This document shows positions 1 through 11,449 of a stretch of DNA of 64,000 nucleotides, one piece after another (position 1 is the first letter of the stretch; the number at the start of each line of letters is the position of its first letter). The position numbers and the translations under genes were made by a program. Source of the stretch: Scleromitrula shiraiana (lineage: Eukaryota; Ascomycota; Leotiomycetes; Helotiales; Sclerotiniaceae); NCBI GenBank assembly GCA_028455995.1, contig JABELC010000008.1, positions 124,001 through 188,000 on the forward strand, written 5' to 3'. Under the pieces are notes generated by a model. It was not told the DNA's origin and did no database searches. It worked only from the letters and a program-made list of their open reading frames with translations.

Positions 1-49
1 TTGGTGGGAGTGAGTAAATCTGGTCTGTTTAATCTGGGTCTGAAATAGC

Positions 50-164
50 TATAAGTATGAACCGTAGCCCCTCCATTGCATTTTCCCTCTCTCTTGCATC
101 TACTTATCATTCCAATTAATACCCATAATCACTCACTCAAGAAGGTATATACAAAATCGCAAAG
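50..164 (+). promoter_or_regulatory. Promoter/5'UTR region of the aldo-keto reductase gene
   Basis: A TATAAG stretch at 50-55 lies about 110 bases before the ATG at 165. The bases between are pyrimidine- and CA-rich, as is usual for fungal leaders. The TATA assignment is only a pattern match; no transcription start is visible. Confidence 0.3.
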
Positions 165-1305
165 ATGGCCTCTGTTACTTCGTAAGTTCTCCCAATTATC
201 TACCCCTCTTGTCAGGGAATTTATGAAAGACATGCAGAAGTCTGCGCAGACTGGCTACTGTCTCATCCCACTTGCAACCTGCTCGCAACTTCGGCTCACA
301 CAGTTTATCCTTGACCAGACAAACTTTCACCCTCAATACCGGTGATAAGATCCCAGCTGTTGGACTTGGCACATGGCAATCGAAGCCAGGAGAAGTAGGA
401 AACGCAGTTGAAGTTGCTCTCCGTAAAGGTTACAGACACATCGATACAGCTGTAAGTCAAATCCAAGCAATACAAGACAAGACTCGAACAAAATCTAATT
501 CATTATCAGCTCGCATACGGTAACGAAGCCGAAGTTGGTGCTGGTATCAAAGCATCGGGTGTACCAAGAGAAGAGATCTGGTTGACTACTAAACTCGACA
601 ACCCATGGCACAAGAGAGTAACGGAGGGAATTGATTCTTCCCTGAAATCTCTCGGTACCGATTATGTCGACTTGTACCTTATGCATTGGCCTTCCTCAAC
701 CGACCCAGATGATTTGAAGAAGCACTACCCAGATTGGGATTTCATCAAGACATGGCACGAAATGCAAAAGTTACCTGCCACCGGTAAAGTTAAGAACATC
801 GGTGTATCCAACTTCGGTATTAAGAACTTGGAGAAACTTCTTAACGACCCAGGAACCACAGTATGCAATCAAACCAATCCCCACATCGTGTAATATCTAT
901 CTAACATTCTTCTAGATCGTCCCAGCCGTAAATCAAATCGAATTACACCCCAACAACCCCTCCCCAAAACTCGTTGCATACAACAAAGAAAAGGGCATCC
1001 ACAGCACCGGATACTCCTGTCTCGGCAGCACCAACTCCCCACTCTACAAAGACCAAACCCTACTCTCAATAGCAGAAGCCAAGGGCAAGACAACACAACA
1101 AGTACTACTTGCATGGGGCCACCAGAAGGGATGGTCGGTGATTCCCAAATCCGTCAACAAGGAGCGTATTGAGAAGAACTTTGAGCTTGATGGGTGGCAG
1201 TTGACTGCAGAGGAGGTCGAGAAGTTGGATAATCTTAAGGATCGATTTAAGGTGTGCGGTGATGCTTGGTTGCCCATTAAGGTTTTCTTTGGTGATGATG
1301 AATAG
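165..1305 (+). CDS. NADP-dependent aldo-keto reductase (4 exons)
   Basis: Exons 165-181, 304-451, 510-860 and 916-1305 join in frame to a 301-residue protein, close to the usual length of about 310 for this family. Introns use GTAAGT, GTAAGT and GTATGC donors and AG acceptors. The whole catalytic tetrad is visible: Asp53 (in HIDTA), Tyr58 (in LAYGNE), Lys83 (in TTKLD) and His114 (in LMHWP). The C-terminal IPKSVNKERIEKNF segment is the NADP(H) phosphate-binding signature, and GVSNFGIKNLEKLL and VNQIELHP are standard family motifs. Such (beta/alpha)8-barrel enzymes reduce aldehydes and ketones in the cytosol. The sequence resembles fungal glycerol dehydrogenase/Gcy1-type and sugar-aldehyde reductases, but the substrate cannot be fixed from sequence. 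The first exon encodes only five whole codons, so the start depends on intron 1. The ATG context (caaagATGg) and the in-frame join support it. Confidence 0.93.
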
Positions 1306-1698
1306 GGGGTGTAATTATTTTGATATAGATACCTTTAGCAAGCAATTGAGTAGACCGAGAGTCTGATGATCATCATTGTTGTCTGGATTATAATATGATG
1401 TGACTTGGATTATGATGTAATTTCCAAGTAATTTGCTTGACATCGACATTAGTATTGCAAACATGAATATTTAAATTGAAATATGTGTTTGAAGATCATT
1501 GAAACGATAGCATATAATTCATCAATATAAAATTTATTGACGACATAAAATTTGGTTGAACTTAGATAATTGTTAGATGTCAATAGGAGGGAGTAGCATA
1601 TACCAAGACAAACGGATCAATTACTTAAACCTCGGTAAGCCTTACTTACCCAAGCTTCCTCCATCACAACTCACCATTATCCCCAATACACACTCACC

Positions 1699-1716
1699 AT
1701 GCGCCCAGCACTCTAA
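1699..1716 (+). promoter_or_regulatory. Possible 5-codon uORF ahead of the HIT gene
   Basis: An ATG at 1699 in a good context (ctcaccATG) opens a five-codon frame ending at TAA 1714-1716, about 100 bases upstream of the chosen HIT start at 1817. If the transcript starts upstream of it, it could reduce translation of the main frame. The transcription start is unknown. Confidence 0.3.
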
Positions 1717-1816
1717 TTCCTCTTCTCGACCTTGGGCGCATCAATCCCAATTAATTCCAATCAATCCATATACCAGAACCCACAACAACGCAACAATTGC
1801 GTCAAATCAGTTCAAA

Positions 1817-2557
1817 ATGACCTCCTCATCCCCATCCCCATCCTGTCCCTTCTGCACAATAGCAACCACTTACCCACCCACCTCTCCCAGCAGCAGCAGT
1901 ACCAATACCAATACCACACCCTCCCCCCTCTCCAACACAACCCTCACCACACCCCCCGCCTACCCCATCCTCTCGACACCTCTCTGCCTCGCCTTCCTAG
2001 ACATCCTACCGCTCTCCCCGGGTCACCTCCTCCTTACGACCCGCACGCACCACGAGAAATTATCGGATGTTAGTAGGACGGAGGCGGAGGAGTTGGGGGC
2101 TTGGTTACCGCGGTTATCGAGGGTTTTGGCGAGGGTTACCGGGGTGTGGGATTGGAATATTGTGCAGAATAATGGTTAGTTTTTTTTGCTTTTGGGGGTT
2201 TTTCGGTTGGGGAGAGGGGAGGGGAGGGGAGGGAAAGGAAAGGAGGGAAGAAGAGGAGATGGGAAATAGGGATAGAGAGGGGGAGAAATTGAATGAATGG
2301 AATGGAATGCTAATACTGGACTCAAAACAGGAGCTGCAGCCGCACAGGTGGTACCTCATGTACATTTCCACATAATTCCCAGACCGGGATTAACGCCCGA
2401 GTTAAGAAATAGATCATTTACTATGTTTGGGAGAGGACAGAGGAGTGAATTGGATGAGGGGGAGGCGGAGATATTAGCTGAGAAGTTGAGGGAGGAATTG
2501 GCGAGGGAATTAGAGGGTGCATTGGGGGAGAAGGAGAAGGAGAAGGCGAAATTATAG
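1817..2557 (+). CDS. HIT-family (histidine triad) nucleotide hydrolase/transferase
   Basis: Exons 1817-2174 and 2331-2557 give 194 residues. The intron 2175-2330 has a GTTAGT donor and a CTAATAC-like branch site near 2310, and it splits a Gly codon. The triad HVHFHIIPR (His129, His131, His133) follows the conserved NNGAAAAQVVPHVHFH stretch, and an N-terminal CPFC (Cys10, Cys13) matches Hint-type proteins. HIT enzymes such as yeast Hnt1 hydrolyse AMP-lysine and other nucleotide phosphoramidates. The last third is charged and Lys/Glu-rich. A Ser/Thr/Pro-rich loop at about residues 18-45 is longer than in short Hint proteins. The same frame is open upstream to an ATG at 1577, which would add 80 residues of Ser/Pro/Asn-rich sequence. 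I preferred 1817 because conserved sequence begins just after it; an N-terminal extension, for example for targeting, is not excluded. Confidence 0.88.
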
Positions 2558-4009
2558 TCTGGGCCGGGGGTTGTACTATATATGATATTGGGATGGGATG
2601 GGATGAGGATTGGAGATGTGCTGTATTTATTATGATGGGTGGATGTGACATTGGGCTAGATATTTTGAGCACGTTATATATTTCTAAGGGAGGTAGGTAT
2701 AGGCTTTTAGTTTGGGCGTACTGCAGGATAGCACAAGACAGACAGATGGGCTAGAATTTCCATCTATATATTAATATTTTCCTCATTACTCTCTTTCTCT
2801 CCCTCACATACTCCTCCCATGATCCCATCTCGTCTCTTCCTGCTAATTGATTTAGGGTTCATTAAAAACCGGGCAACTCCTCGCCCCAGAATGTAGAGGT
2901 AACATAAGGGCAAACATACGATATCTCAAAATTTCCAACTAGGATTCTCAACTTGCCCGAATGACAGAATCGTGGGGGTTTGTAAGTTTGCAAACTACGG
3001 AAGTGCTACTCCAGATAAATATCACCATTCTCCACTATTTTGTTGATCACAAAGCTTTTCAATCTCACTATCAAAACATTTAGGAAAAGATCTACAGAAC
3101 AAAAGTTGACATTCGACGTCATATAAGATTGAAGCAAGAAGAATACTATGCCGGGCAACATATCCGGTCCGAGAGTAAGGGTATAATTGCATTTTCCTCT
3201 TCAACCCCTGTGCGGCGTTCCCGCGTTATAAATCTCCAATCATACATTATATCATATTATTGCAATTGTACAAGGTATTCAATCAAGCTTTCTTTCATTG
3301 CTTGTCAAGATTATGAGGCGGACTTGAGGCGAAGTCTTGAATATACCACTTCTTTTCTTATCTGTTGTGTCTGTTTCATCTAACTTCATATCAACGATAC
3401 CCCATACATACGGAAGCACTATATCACGCCGTAATACTGCCTATTAATATCTATCTATCTCTCTTCACAATCACACTATGACATCACGTGTGAGGGGTAT
3501 AATCCGGAAGTTTGAAGGTGGAGTGATGGAGTGGTGGAGTTTTAGCTTAGAGAATGGATGAATCTACAAAAATTGAGGATCTTCACGACATGCAATTGTC
3601 AGCATTGTCGGGTATTATTAGTACCCGTAAGTTTTCTACCTAGCCGGTGTTATGGTCATCAAAACAGTCATCAAAACATAATTCCTTTTACGTACGTTTT
3701 TTTTGTAACGACAACATGATACGACATCGATCTAAAAATTCTTGATAACGATTGATCCTTGAAAGGTTTGACTACTTATTTATTGTCATTTTCATTTTTA
3801 TCAATTTCATGCATTAATATGCGGGGTGTCTTATATTAGTACGTTTAGATACCGGTCCCTTTATTTTATAGCGTAAGTTGACGAGTAAAGTATTATCTAT
3901 TTATCTCTATCTAGCATCTAGTATCTACAGTGTAGAGGAATTGATATAGTAATGTAATTTATTCAATACGTATCTATCTATTTTCAAATTTTGATTTAGT
4001 ATTTCTTTT
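2558..4009. other. Intergenic region between HIT gene and permease
   Basis: About 1.5 kb with ordinary base composition. Short ORFs near 3022-3383 show no coding character and no recognisable motif. It probably holds the 3' end of the HIT gene and the upstream promoter of the permease. No RNA gene was recognised. Confidence 0.6.
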
Positions 4010-4120
4010 TTTTTATTCCTTCTCTTTTCTCTTGTTTTTTCTTCCTCCTTCATCTGATCCTCTCTCTCTCTTCCTTTTCTCCTCCTCCTCCTCCTCCTCC
4101 TCCTCTCCTCTCCTCTCATA
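4010..4120 (+). promoter_or_regulatory. Pyrimidine-rich core-promoter tract before the permease
   Basis: A long CT-rich run (TTCTTTT, CTCTCTC, CTCCTCCTCC, TCTCCTCTCC) ends about 33 bases before the ATG at 4153. Such tracts are common just upstream of transcription starts in fungal housekeeping and transporter genes. The role is inferred from position. Confidence 0.4.
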
Positions 4121-4152
4121 CTCTTCCTTAATTGAGGATCATATAATCAATC

Positions 4153-5986
4153 ATGACTCGATTGAAATCCACAACCGATGCAGAAATTAATGCAGATGCT
4201 GCTCAATTGGCAGCTCTAGGTCACGAACCAGAATTGGATCGTAATTTTTCTACCCTTTCTATGTTGGGCCTTGCGTTTGCTATTCTGAATTCTTGGACTG
4301 CTTTGGCTGCTAGTTTGAGTGTTGCTTTACCTAGTGGTGGTTCGACTTCTGTACTTTGGGGTCTTATTAGTAAGTATTAGTTCTTTTCTTTCCTCCTTCA
4401 TTTTGCTTTTTTTTTTTGCTTCTACTTAGCAGGCAATTTTCCCCATTCATAAACGTATACTAATCATATACGTCCACTCAAATAGCCGCCGGAGTATGTA
4501 ACCTCTGTCTCGCATTCTCCCTTTCAGAATTTCTCTCCGCATACCCCACAGCAGGCGGTCAATATCATTGGGTAGCCGTCATAAGTTGGCCACGCTACGT
4601 CCCCATCCTATCATGGATTACAGGTTGGATCAACGTCTCTGGATGGATCGCACTTGTTGCATCTGGAGGTCTTCTCGGCTCCCAACTCATCGTCGGTATC
4701 ATCTCCCTCATGTATCCCGATTATACTGCCCAACGCTGGCAGCAATTTGTTCTCTACGTCGCCTATAATGTCATTGCACTTATTGTAAACGCATTCATGA
4801 CATCTCTTCTTCCTCTCGTTACCAAATCCGCCTTCATCTGGTCCATCCTTGGTTTCATCGTCATCTGCATAACAGTCTTATCAACCGCATCACCCACTTA
4901 CAATAGTGCTGAATTTGTCTTCACCGAATTCCTTAACACGACTGGATGGCCCGATGGAGTTGCTTGGCTCCTTGGTCTCCTCCAAGCCGGACTCGGTCTT
5001 ACCGGTTTCGACGCCGTAGCCCACATGATCGAAGAAATCCCCAATCCCACCGTCGAAGGACCAAAAATCATGATCGGATGCGTCCTAATCGGTATTCTAA
5101 CCGGATTCATCTTCCTCATGGTTCTCCTCTTCGTTGCCGGTAACGTAAATGATGTTATCGAATCGGCAGCCGGTCCACTTCTTCAAATATTCTACCATGC
5201 AACGGGTTCCAAGGCCGGCGCTATCTGTCTCCTTATTTTCCCACTCGTCTGTTTACTCTTCGCTACCATTTCTATCACGACTACGAGCACCAGAATGACT
5301 TATGCGTTTGCGAGAGATCATGGGTTACCATTCAGTCGCGTTTTTATGAAAATCCACCCAACATTGGCATTACCGCTCAACGCACTCTACCTTACCATGA
5401 GTTGCGTATTACTCTTTGGGCTTATTTTCCTCGGTTCCAGCTCAGCATTTAATGCGATTGTTTCGGCCAGTGTGGTCGCGCTGGGTGTTAGTTATGCAAT
5501 GCCGGTTGCGATTAATTGTTTGAGGGGAAGAACTTGTTTACCGGAGAGTAGGGCGTTTAAACTACCGAACTGGGCTGGTTGGTGTTGCAATTTGATTGGT
5601 ATTGCTTATGTTATTGTTACGACGGTTCTTTTCTTGTTTCCTCCTGAGTTGCCGGCTACGGGTAGTAATATGAGTAAGTTACCCTCTGCATTCTCTTCTA
5701 TAAGTTTTGGAAACTAACATGAAAAATAGATTACTGCGTCGTAGCTTTCTTCCTCGTCTTCGTAATCGCCGTTATCCAATGGTTCGTAGACGGAAAGAAG
5801 AATTTCTCAGGACCAAGAGTGGATTTAGAAATGGAGGGATTAGGAATGGGTGCTCATCAGGGTCCAATGGAAGGGATTGCAGTAGATGGACATGGAAGAG
5901 CCAAGACTAAAGATGATGGTAGTACTGGGGAATTTGAAGGAGGTGATGGAAAGGGAGTCGGTACTATGAAGGAAGTGGGTGTCTGA
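4153..5986 (+). CDS. APC-family amino acid/choline/GABA permease (3 exons)
   Basis: Exons 4153-4369, 4486-5673 and 5730-5986 give 553 residues, typical for fungal members of the amino acid/choline transporter family (Uga4, Hnm1 and Bio5 types). Both introns are phase 1 with GTAAGT donors, and the second has a CTAAC branch site at 5713. The N-terminal LDRNFSTLSMLGLAFAILNSW and LSEFLSAYPTAGGQYHW (about residues 85-101) are hallmarks of the family, as are DAVAHMIEEIPNP (from residue 248) and ARDHGLPFS (from 348). About twelve hydrophobic segments are present. The protein should act as a proton-coupled importer in the plasma or vacuolar membrane. The C-terminal tail after the last membrane segment (FVDGKKNFSGPRVD) is hydrophilic and Gly/Met-rich, probably cytosolic. 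The substrate (amino acid, GABA, choline or polyamine) cannot be decided from sequence. Confidence 0.93.
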
Positions 5987-7500
5987 TTATGGATGGTCGA
6001 CTGCTTGTTTATTTTATGAATTATGGATGGTGGGATTGTATTGGTGTTATGGAGATTTTGAAACAAAATAGAAATATACTATACAGTAGATATATATATA
6101 GAAATACAGATAGAAAAACTACATAAAACTTCAAATTATACATCCGCTTAGACGCTGCCCCGTTCCACGTCTCTACGCTCTCTTCCTCTCTCGTCTTCCA
6201 TCTGCTTTATACCCGGTAAGTTACACTACAGCCATGGTATCACAAAATCCCACTCCACTCCATTCCGCCCCGCCCCGCCGTTCCGCCCCCCCTCAACAGA
6301 TCTCATACTATCCATCATATCTTGTTAGCCATGTCGCATGTTCGAAACTCTGCATACATGCATACATCCTCAATTACTATACACTACATGCAAGGTAATC
6401 TATTCAATCCACTGGCTATTTGGCCACCCATCCACCCATCCGATCTTTTCCATCTTCTTCACAATTCAATTGAACGTTACATGTTCGTTTTACGATATCG
6501 ATCATTTCTCAAGATCCCAAGATCTAAATCTCGTATTCATATGTTGTTACGAAATATATGCATCTAGCCTAAGAATGTACTTGAACATTCGTTTGTTGAT
6601 GGTCGTACTGCATATTCGTCTCTTGAAAAGCTAAATAGAAGTAGGGAGTTACGTTAGCAGAGCTAATTGCGTGTTTTTCATCTAGGCATATCTCTCTTGC
6701 TAGAAATGTATGTTTGGATAGGTATGTTGTAGATATTTTTGGGGTTTTAAGAATGGAAGAACTTTCAAGTGCCTAGGTATTACAGTACTAATGCTATACC
6801 TAGATCAATCTAGACAGTGGTGGTGGTGTAGATATTATGAGATTATCTAACACATCGCATCATTGATGACTCAGCCAACCAACATCAATCGAGAAATAAT
6901 CCTATCGTTGAATCATACATCAACAATATCACTCCGCATCCCTAACATCAATACACTATATAATCCAAACACATAAAGATTTTTCTACCCACTCCATATA
7001 TTTGCATCCAAAAAAATCTATAACATTTGTCTATATCCGGAGGTCACTCCACGACTCCGGCAACGCCACACCCACTGATCAACCCTATGAGCCCCCTTAC
7101 CAACACTCCAACACCGTCCTTCGAATTCCGAATGAGCGAGTTGATTTTTTTCTAAGGGCTGGCATTTTCTTAATTTCGATGTATGTACCGTGTGGTATTA
7201 TCCATTGTGAGGGGTTGCTATGGTTTGGTTTGGTTTGGTTTGATTTGAGATGATTGATTGGCTGGGATTAATAAAACTCTGTAGATGTATAGGACTCGGA
7301 GCAGAATAGATCAATAGATCGGGTCAATTGTAGGGTCAGACTAAAGCTCGAGTGGGCATAGCTAGGAAGCGAAAATCTGTGAAGAGAAGACGTATGAAAA
7401 GTTTTCGGGCCGGATCTTATTGTTGTTTACCGCTTCTTTTTAATACAAAAAGAGAAGTTTTATTGTGCCAGTGAGTCTACTTAATTCTCGTTTTTGGACT
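5987..7500. other. Intergenic region, no gene recognised
   Basis: Ordinary composition with short unsupported ORFs at 6322-6634 and 7002-7253. A GC-rich patch (CCCCGCCCCGCC) lies near 6270 and a TGGTT run near 7219. No conserved motif, RNA gene or mobile element was recognised. Confidence 0.6.
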
Positions 7501-8640
7501 AATACAAACATCAGCGAAAAAAATTTTAATCAAACAGATAAAGGTGATCAATTGTATAGATCATTTATGTTAATGATTATTAATTGATTGCTAGTGTTAA
7601 TTAGTCATTAAAAAGTATTTTATAATAAAAGTATAGAATTATAATTATTAATAAATATATTATTAGATTATATATTATTAATTATATATTCAAATTATTA
7701 ATAACTTATATACTAGTATCAATTAAGATAAATATATATAAAAAATTATAAAAAATATATAAATAAATATTAAGATTTAATTAAATAATTTTAATAATAG
7801 TATATTTATTATTATTTTGAAACTTTATTTCACTGGTGGAATTCTATATAAATTTAAAATATATAAAAGTTATTGATTACTAGTAACTTGAATATAATAT
7901 TCATCATCAAAAAAAATTTTATGCGTTTGATAAACAAGAGTAGTCTTTATTAATCAATGATTAACAAGAATGATCTCAATCTATATCAAAAAATTTTATG
8001 TCAATGAATATAGATTGATTAGATCTTGCGGTCGATTAACTGTCAATTGATTATTAATTAGCAAGAGCATGATGCCGGCAATTTGCTGTTAATTAATAAG
8101 AGTATACTAGTAATTTATTGTTAATTAACAAATAGAATTTACTTTATATAATATTATATTTTTATTAATTATTAATTTTATCAACTTTATTGATACTCTT
8201 ACTAGTAATACTCTTAATATTGTTATTATTTATTAATATACTATTAGTATTATTAATATATATATATAAACTTTAATCAAATCGATTAATTTTATTATAA
8301 TTAATAATATTATATAATATTCAAATTACAAAAGATTTTCTTTTTTAAAAAAATTATATAATTAAATTACTCTATATAATCTATATATTAAATATTATTA
8401 ATAATTAATAATTTTTATATATTTTAAATTTATATAAAACTTAAAAATAAAATTATATGATAATAAAAATTATATTATTAAAATTGTTTAATTAAACTTT
8501 TTCAAGTTTTATTTATATAATTTTTAATATATAATTATAACTAATACGCTATTAATACGTAATTAATGAATTTATTAACGATTATAACCGCATGCTCTTG
8601 ATTATAGCCGCATGCTTTTGTTACAGAATGTAATCTGACA
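7500..8640. repeat. AT-rich, RIP-like repeat relic
   Basis: Base composition drops sharply at about 7500 and recovers at about 8640. The segment from about 8240 to 8610 is recognisably similar to 43835-44225: both carry the ATCGATTAATTTTATTA core followed by TAATAATATTATATAATATT. It is therefore a dispersed repeat. The outer parts share short matching words in inverted orientation (CAAGAGCATG near 8061, CATGCTCTTG near 8592), which may be remnants of terminal inverted repeats. No open frame longer than a few dozen codons is present. The element class is unknown. Confidence 0.6.
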
Positions 8641-9378
8641 GCCGATTGACAGTCAATTGTCAACCATTGACGTAAATAATCTGTGCGAATGATCCTTGCT
8701 TGTTTGATCAATATTTTTTTTGCTGATGTAGTTTAATTTATTTATGCGCTTGAATTTTGTTGGTATTGTAGAATTAATTGAGCCTTTACATTAGATCAAA
8801 CAAAATCAAATTCATAGGGCTGATTTAAAAGTGTGGTATAATGGGGAATAGACTGGGTTTAGTTTATTTACTCACGTAATTGTTGTTTGTTGAATTGGGT
8901 TGGATTATATTGTATCTACTAGGTAGTACGGATGAACTGAAGGGATTTTGTAACGGAGTGTGAATCACAGATGGATGGAGAGGGTGTAGTGAGTGAGTGA
9001 GTGAGTGAGTGTGGGGGTCGTCTAGGTGGTCACTATTACTAGAGGTTGGTTGTTGGACATTGCATGATGGCTGTTAGATGACTATTAGGTGATACTTAGT
9101 AAGCTGAGTAATTGAATGCAGTGTTGGTATAGTAATAGTATACATCAAGTGTATAAATACGACCATATTTCTCCTTCTTCTCGGTCTTTCCACTATACAA
9201 CATACTTCATATAATCAACTAACACAACGAATTTTTATCGTACATACAATTTGAGTTTAATCAAATCCTCCTAGAGTACCTTGAACAGTCAGCAAGCAGT
9301 ACTTAGTCCATTTCAAACCATCCCATCTTCAAATCAACCCAACTCATTAATCAGTGATAATCACCAAACATCATAGCA
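8640..9378 (+). promoter_or_regulatory. Upstream region of the coiled-coil gene
   Basis: Composition is normal. A GAGT tandem run at 8990-9010 and a TATA-like GTATAAATAC at 9151-9160 are present. The 220 bases between the TATA-like site and the ATG at 9379 are CA/CT-rich with few G, like a fungal 5' leader. This supports real transcription of the ORF downstream. Confidence 0.45.
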
Positions 9379-9795
9379 ATGAGTTCATCATCCACCCGCC
9401 GATCTCACAATTATCCCAACACCGAACAGGAGCGCTCTATCGAGGGTGATGTTACAACTATTGAGAGAGGAGAATTATCAAAATTGAAAGCACTAGGAGA
9501 ACAACAAGTAGAAATTAACAAGAAACTATACAATATTCGTCAACGAGTAGACGTAACGAAAGAAGAAAAAAAAAACCTAGAAGAACAAATAAAAGAAACA
9601 GAACGGCATTTAGAAAAACTACGTCGAGGACTAGATAAAGTATATCGCGAAGGTCGCAAAATAGATGAAGAATTTAAGAAAATCGTTAAACAAGACAAGA
9701 AAGCAACTGAAGAATTTGATAAGATACAGGAGGTTTTAAAGAGGTGTAAGCGTGAGAGAATGAAAGCAAAAGGAGAAGAATCTAAGTCTTCTTGA
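9379..9795 (+). CDS. Lysine-rich coiled-coil protein, unknown function
   Basis: An intronless 138-residue frame lies between two AT-rich repeat blocks. The first 27 residues are Ser/Asn-rich and probably disordered. From about residue 30 to 130 the sequence is almost entirely helix-forming (Lys, Glu, Arg, Leu, Ile) with heptad-like spacing, ending in a Ser tail. No signal peptide, membrane segment or known domain is visible. I do not recognise the family. Its status as a real gene rests on three points: an ATG after a leader-like region with a TATA-like site, the lack of RIP-type stops while both flanks are heavily mutated, and a protein-like rather than repeat-like composition. It could be a lineage-specific gene, or a fragment of a larger coiled-coil protein captured among transposons. 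Confidence 0.6.
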   Translation: MSSSSTRRSHNYPNTEQERSIEGDVTTIERGELSKLKALGEQQVEINKKLYNIRQRVDVTKEEKKNLEEQIKETERHLEKLRRGLDKVYREGRKIDEEFKKIVKQDKKATEEFDKIQEVLKRCKRERMKAKGEESKSS

Positions 9796-9929
9796 CGATG
9801 CACGCGGTTGGTATATATCAAAAGCATGTGTATATTTTAGCAAGAAACATATGATAAAATCTTAGAATTATATAATCTTTTTTATTATTTAGTATAAATA
9901 ATCTATTTATTTTATATAGAATTATCAAG

Positions 9930-10040
9930 GGCTAGGTCTAACCACTACGCCATGACATACCCCAAAAGGGTAAACGTTGTTTGATCGAGAATCATACAAC
10001 TGTTAGACTATATATAGAACCAGAACCGTGACAATTCTAA
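9930..10040 (-). other. tRNA-like A-box patch in an AT-rich region
   Basis: A short patch of normal composition stands inside AT-rich sequence. Read on the - strand it contains TGTCATGGCGTAGTGGTTAG, which fits the 5' half of a eukaryotic tRNA (A box TGGCGTAGTGG). No B box or acceptor-matching 3' half follows at the right distance. A GATTCTCGATCAAAC stretch that loosely resembles a B box lies before it instead. It may be a tRNA fragment, a SINE head or a broken tRNA gene; it is not called a functional tRNA. Confidence 0.35.
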
Positions 10041-10950
10041 AGTATAAAAAAGATAATAAGATATAATTTGAAAAATTATAATAAAGTCTCTTTATAATAT
10101 CAATTTTATAATTAATATATATATATAATATAGATTTATAAATTCTAAATAATCATAAAAATTATTTATTTATTTATTTATTTAAAATAATATTTTTATC
10201 TTTATATTATTTAATTAAATTGTTATTTTTATTTAATAGATATTGATTTTGTTTATTTTTATTAAATTTATTTAATAAAAACTAGTTTTATCTTTTTTAA
10301 TATTATTATAATTTAGAATACTAAAATATAATTTAGAATATCAAAATATAATCCAGAATATTAGAATATTATTTAGTTATTCTATAATATTATTTTTTTT
10401 GAAGTTAAATTTCAATAAAATAATTTAAATTATAAAAATCAAGTTTTTTGAAATATTGATAATGATAATTTTATATAAATTTAGAAATATTTTTTAAATA
10501 TTAAATAGACTTTTTGAATAATTTATTATAATTAATTTATTTAATAATATATTTTAATCGAAGTTTTTTATAATCTTTATATTTTAAATAAAAATCGAAG
10601 ATCTTTTTTATCTTGAATTATTTTATTTTTTTTATTTTTATTAAAAAAGATGGAAAATTCTTTTAGTTAAATAATAAATTATTATAAATAAAGTTTAAAA
10701 GATTTATATTAAATATAAAATAAATTTTTATTAAAATAAGTAATTTTAATTTATATATATATAAACTAATAATTCTTATTATTTTGAAAAATTCTAAATT
10801 CTTTTAATTCAATTCTTTTTAAAGACGAAAAGTTTTAATATTATATATATTCAATTATACTAAATCTTTAAATGAATATCAATAAATTAATTTTCAATAA
10901 ATGTTTATATTTTTGATATAATGAATTTAATTAATTATTAATTTAATCTA

Positions 10951-11115
10951 TAAATATTTATATAACTTTAAGAATATAGAATTATATAATATAGAGATAT
11001 TCTTTATATAATATTATTATATTTAAGGAAATCAAAAAGAATATTATATATTATTAAGAATATATATTTTTTTAATAGATATATAATATAAAGTTATATA
11101 TTAATTATATAGATA
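10951..11115. repeat. Heavily RIP-mutated LTR, family 2
   Basis: This segment aligns along its length with the nearly clean LTR at 11286-11449 if C-to-T and G-to-A changes are allowed. For instance TATTTATATAACTTTAAGAA corresponds to TGTTTGTATGACTCCGGGAG, and the end ATATAGATA corresponds to ATACAGATA. No matching 5-bp target duplication is seen at its edges (ATCTA and TTGAT). Confidence 0.65.
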
Positions 11116-11257
11116 TTGATAATTTTTTGAAAATTTAATATTATATATATAAAAAATTGAATCTTATAAAAATTATAAATTATTTATATAAAATAAAAAA
11201 AACTAAATATTTTTTAATCTTTTGTTTTTTTTAATATTTTTATAATTTATTTATATA

Positions 11258-11449
11258 TAATATTGTTTGTATGACTCCGGGGATATGATGTTTGTATGAC
11301 TCCGGGAGTATGGAACTATACAATTACGAGTATCCTCTGTATTGTATTAATATGTTCGAGGAGTTCAAGAAGGGTGTTGTACGCTATCGAGAGTATATAT
11401 CTCCTCAACGGACACGTGACGTAAGGTCACGTGTTTAACTATACAGATA
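11258..11449. repeat. Nearly unmutated LTR, family 2, with duplicated start
   Basis: A patch of normal base composition starts TGATGTTTGTATGACTCCGG (11286) and ends ATACAGATA (11449). Its first 20 or so bases are present twice in tandem (TGTTTGTATGACTCCGGG at 11264 and at 11289). It carries the palindrome-like CACGTGACGTAAGGTCACGTG at 11413-11433. The same LTR occurs split at 33705-33809 plus 45951-46016, and mutated at 10951-11115. No attached coding region could be assigned, so this may be a solo LTR. Confidence 0.65.

Noticed and set aside
869..1277. - strand frames over the aldo-keto reductase
   Set aside because: Antisense shadows of exon 4, whose + strand reading contains the conserved reductase motifs.
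8030..8665. A complete DNA transposon with terminal inverted repeats
   Set aside because: Only short words (CAAGAGCATG, ACTGTCAAT) match in inverted order; the ends could not be aligned continuously and no target duplication was found.
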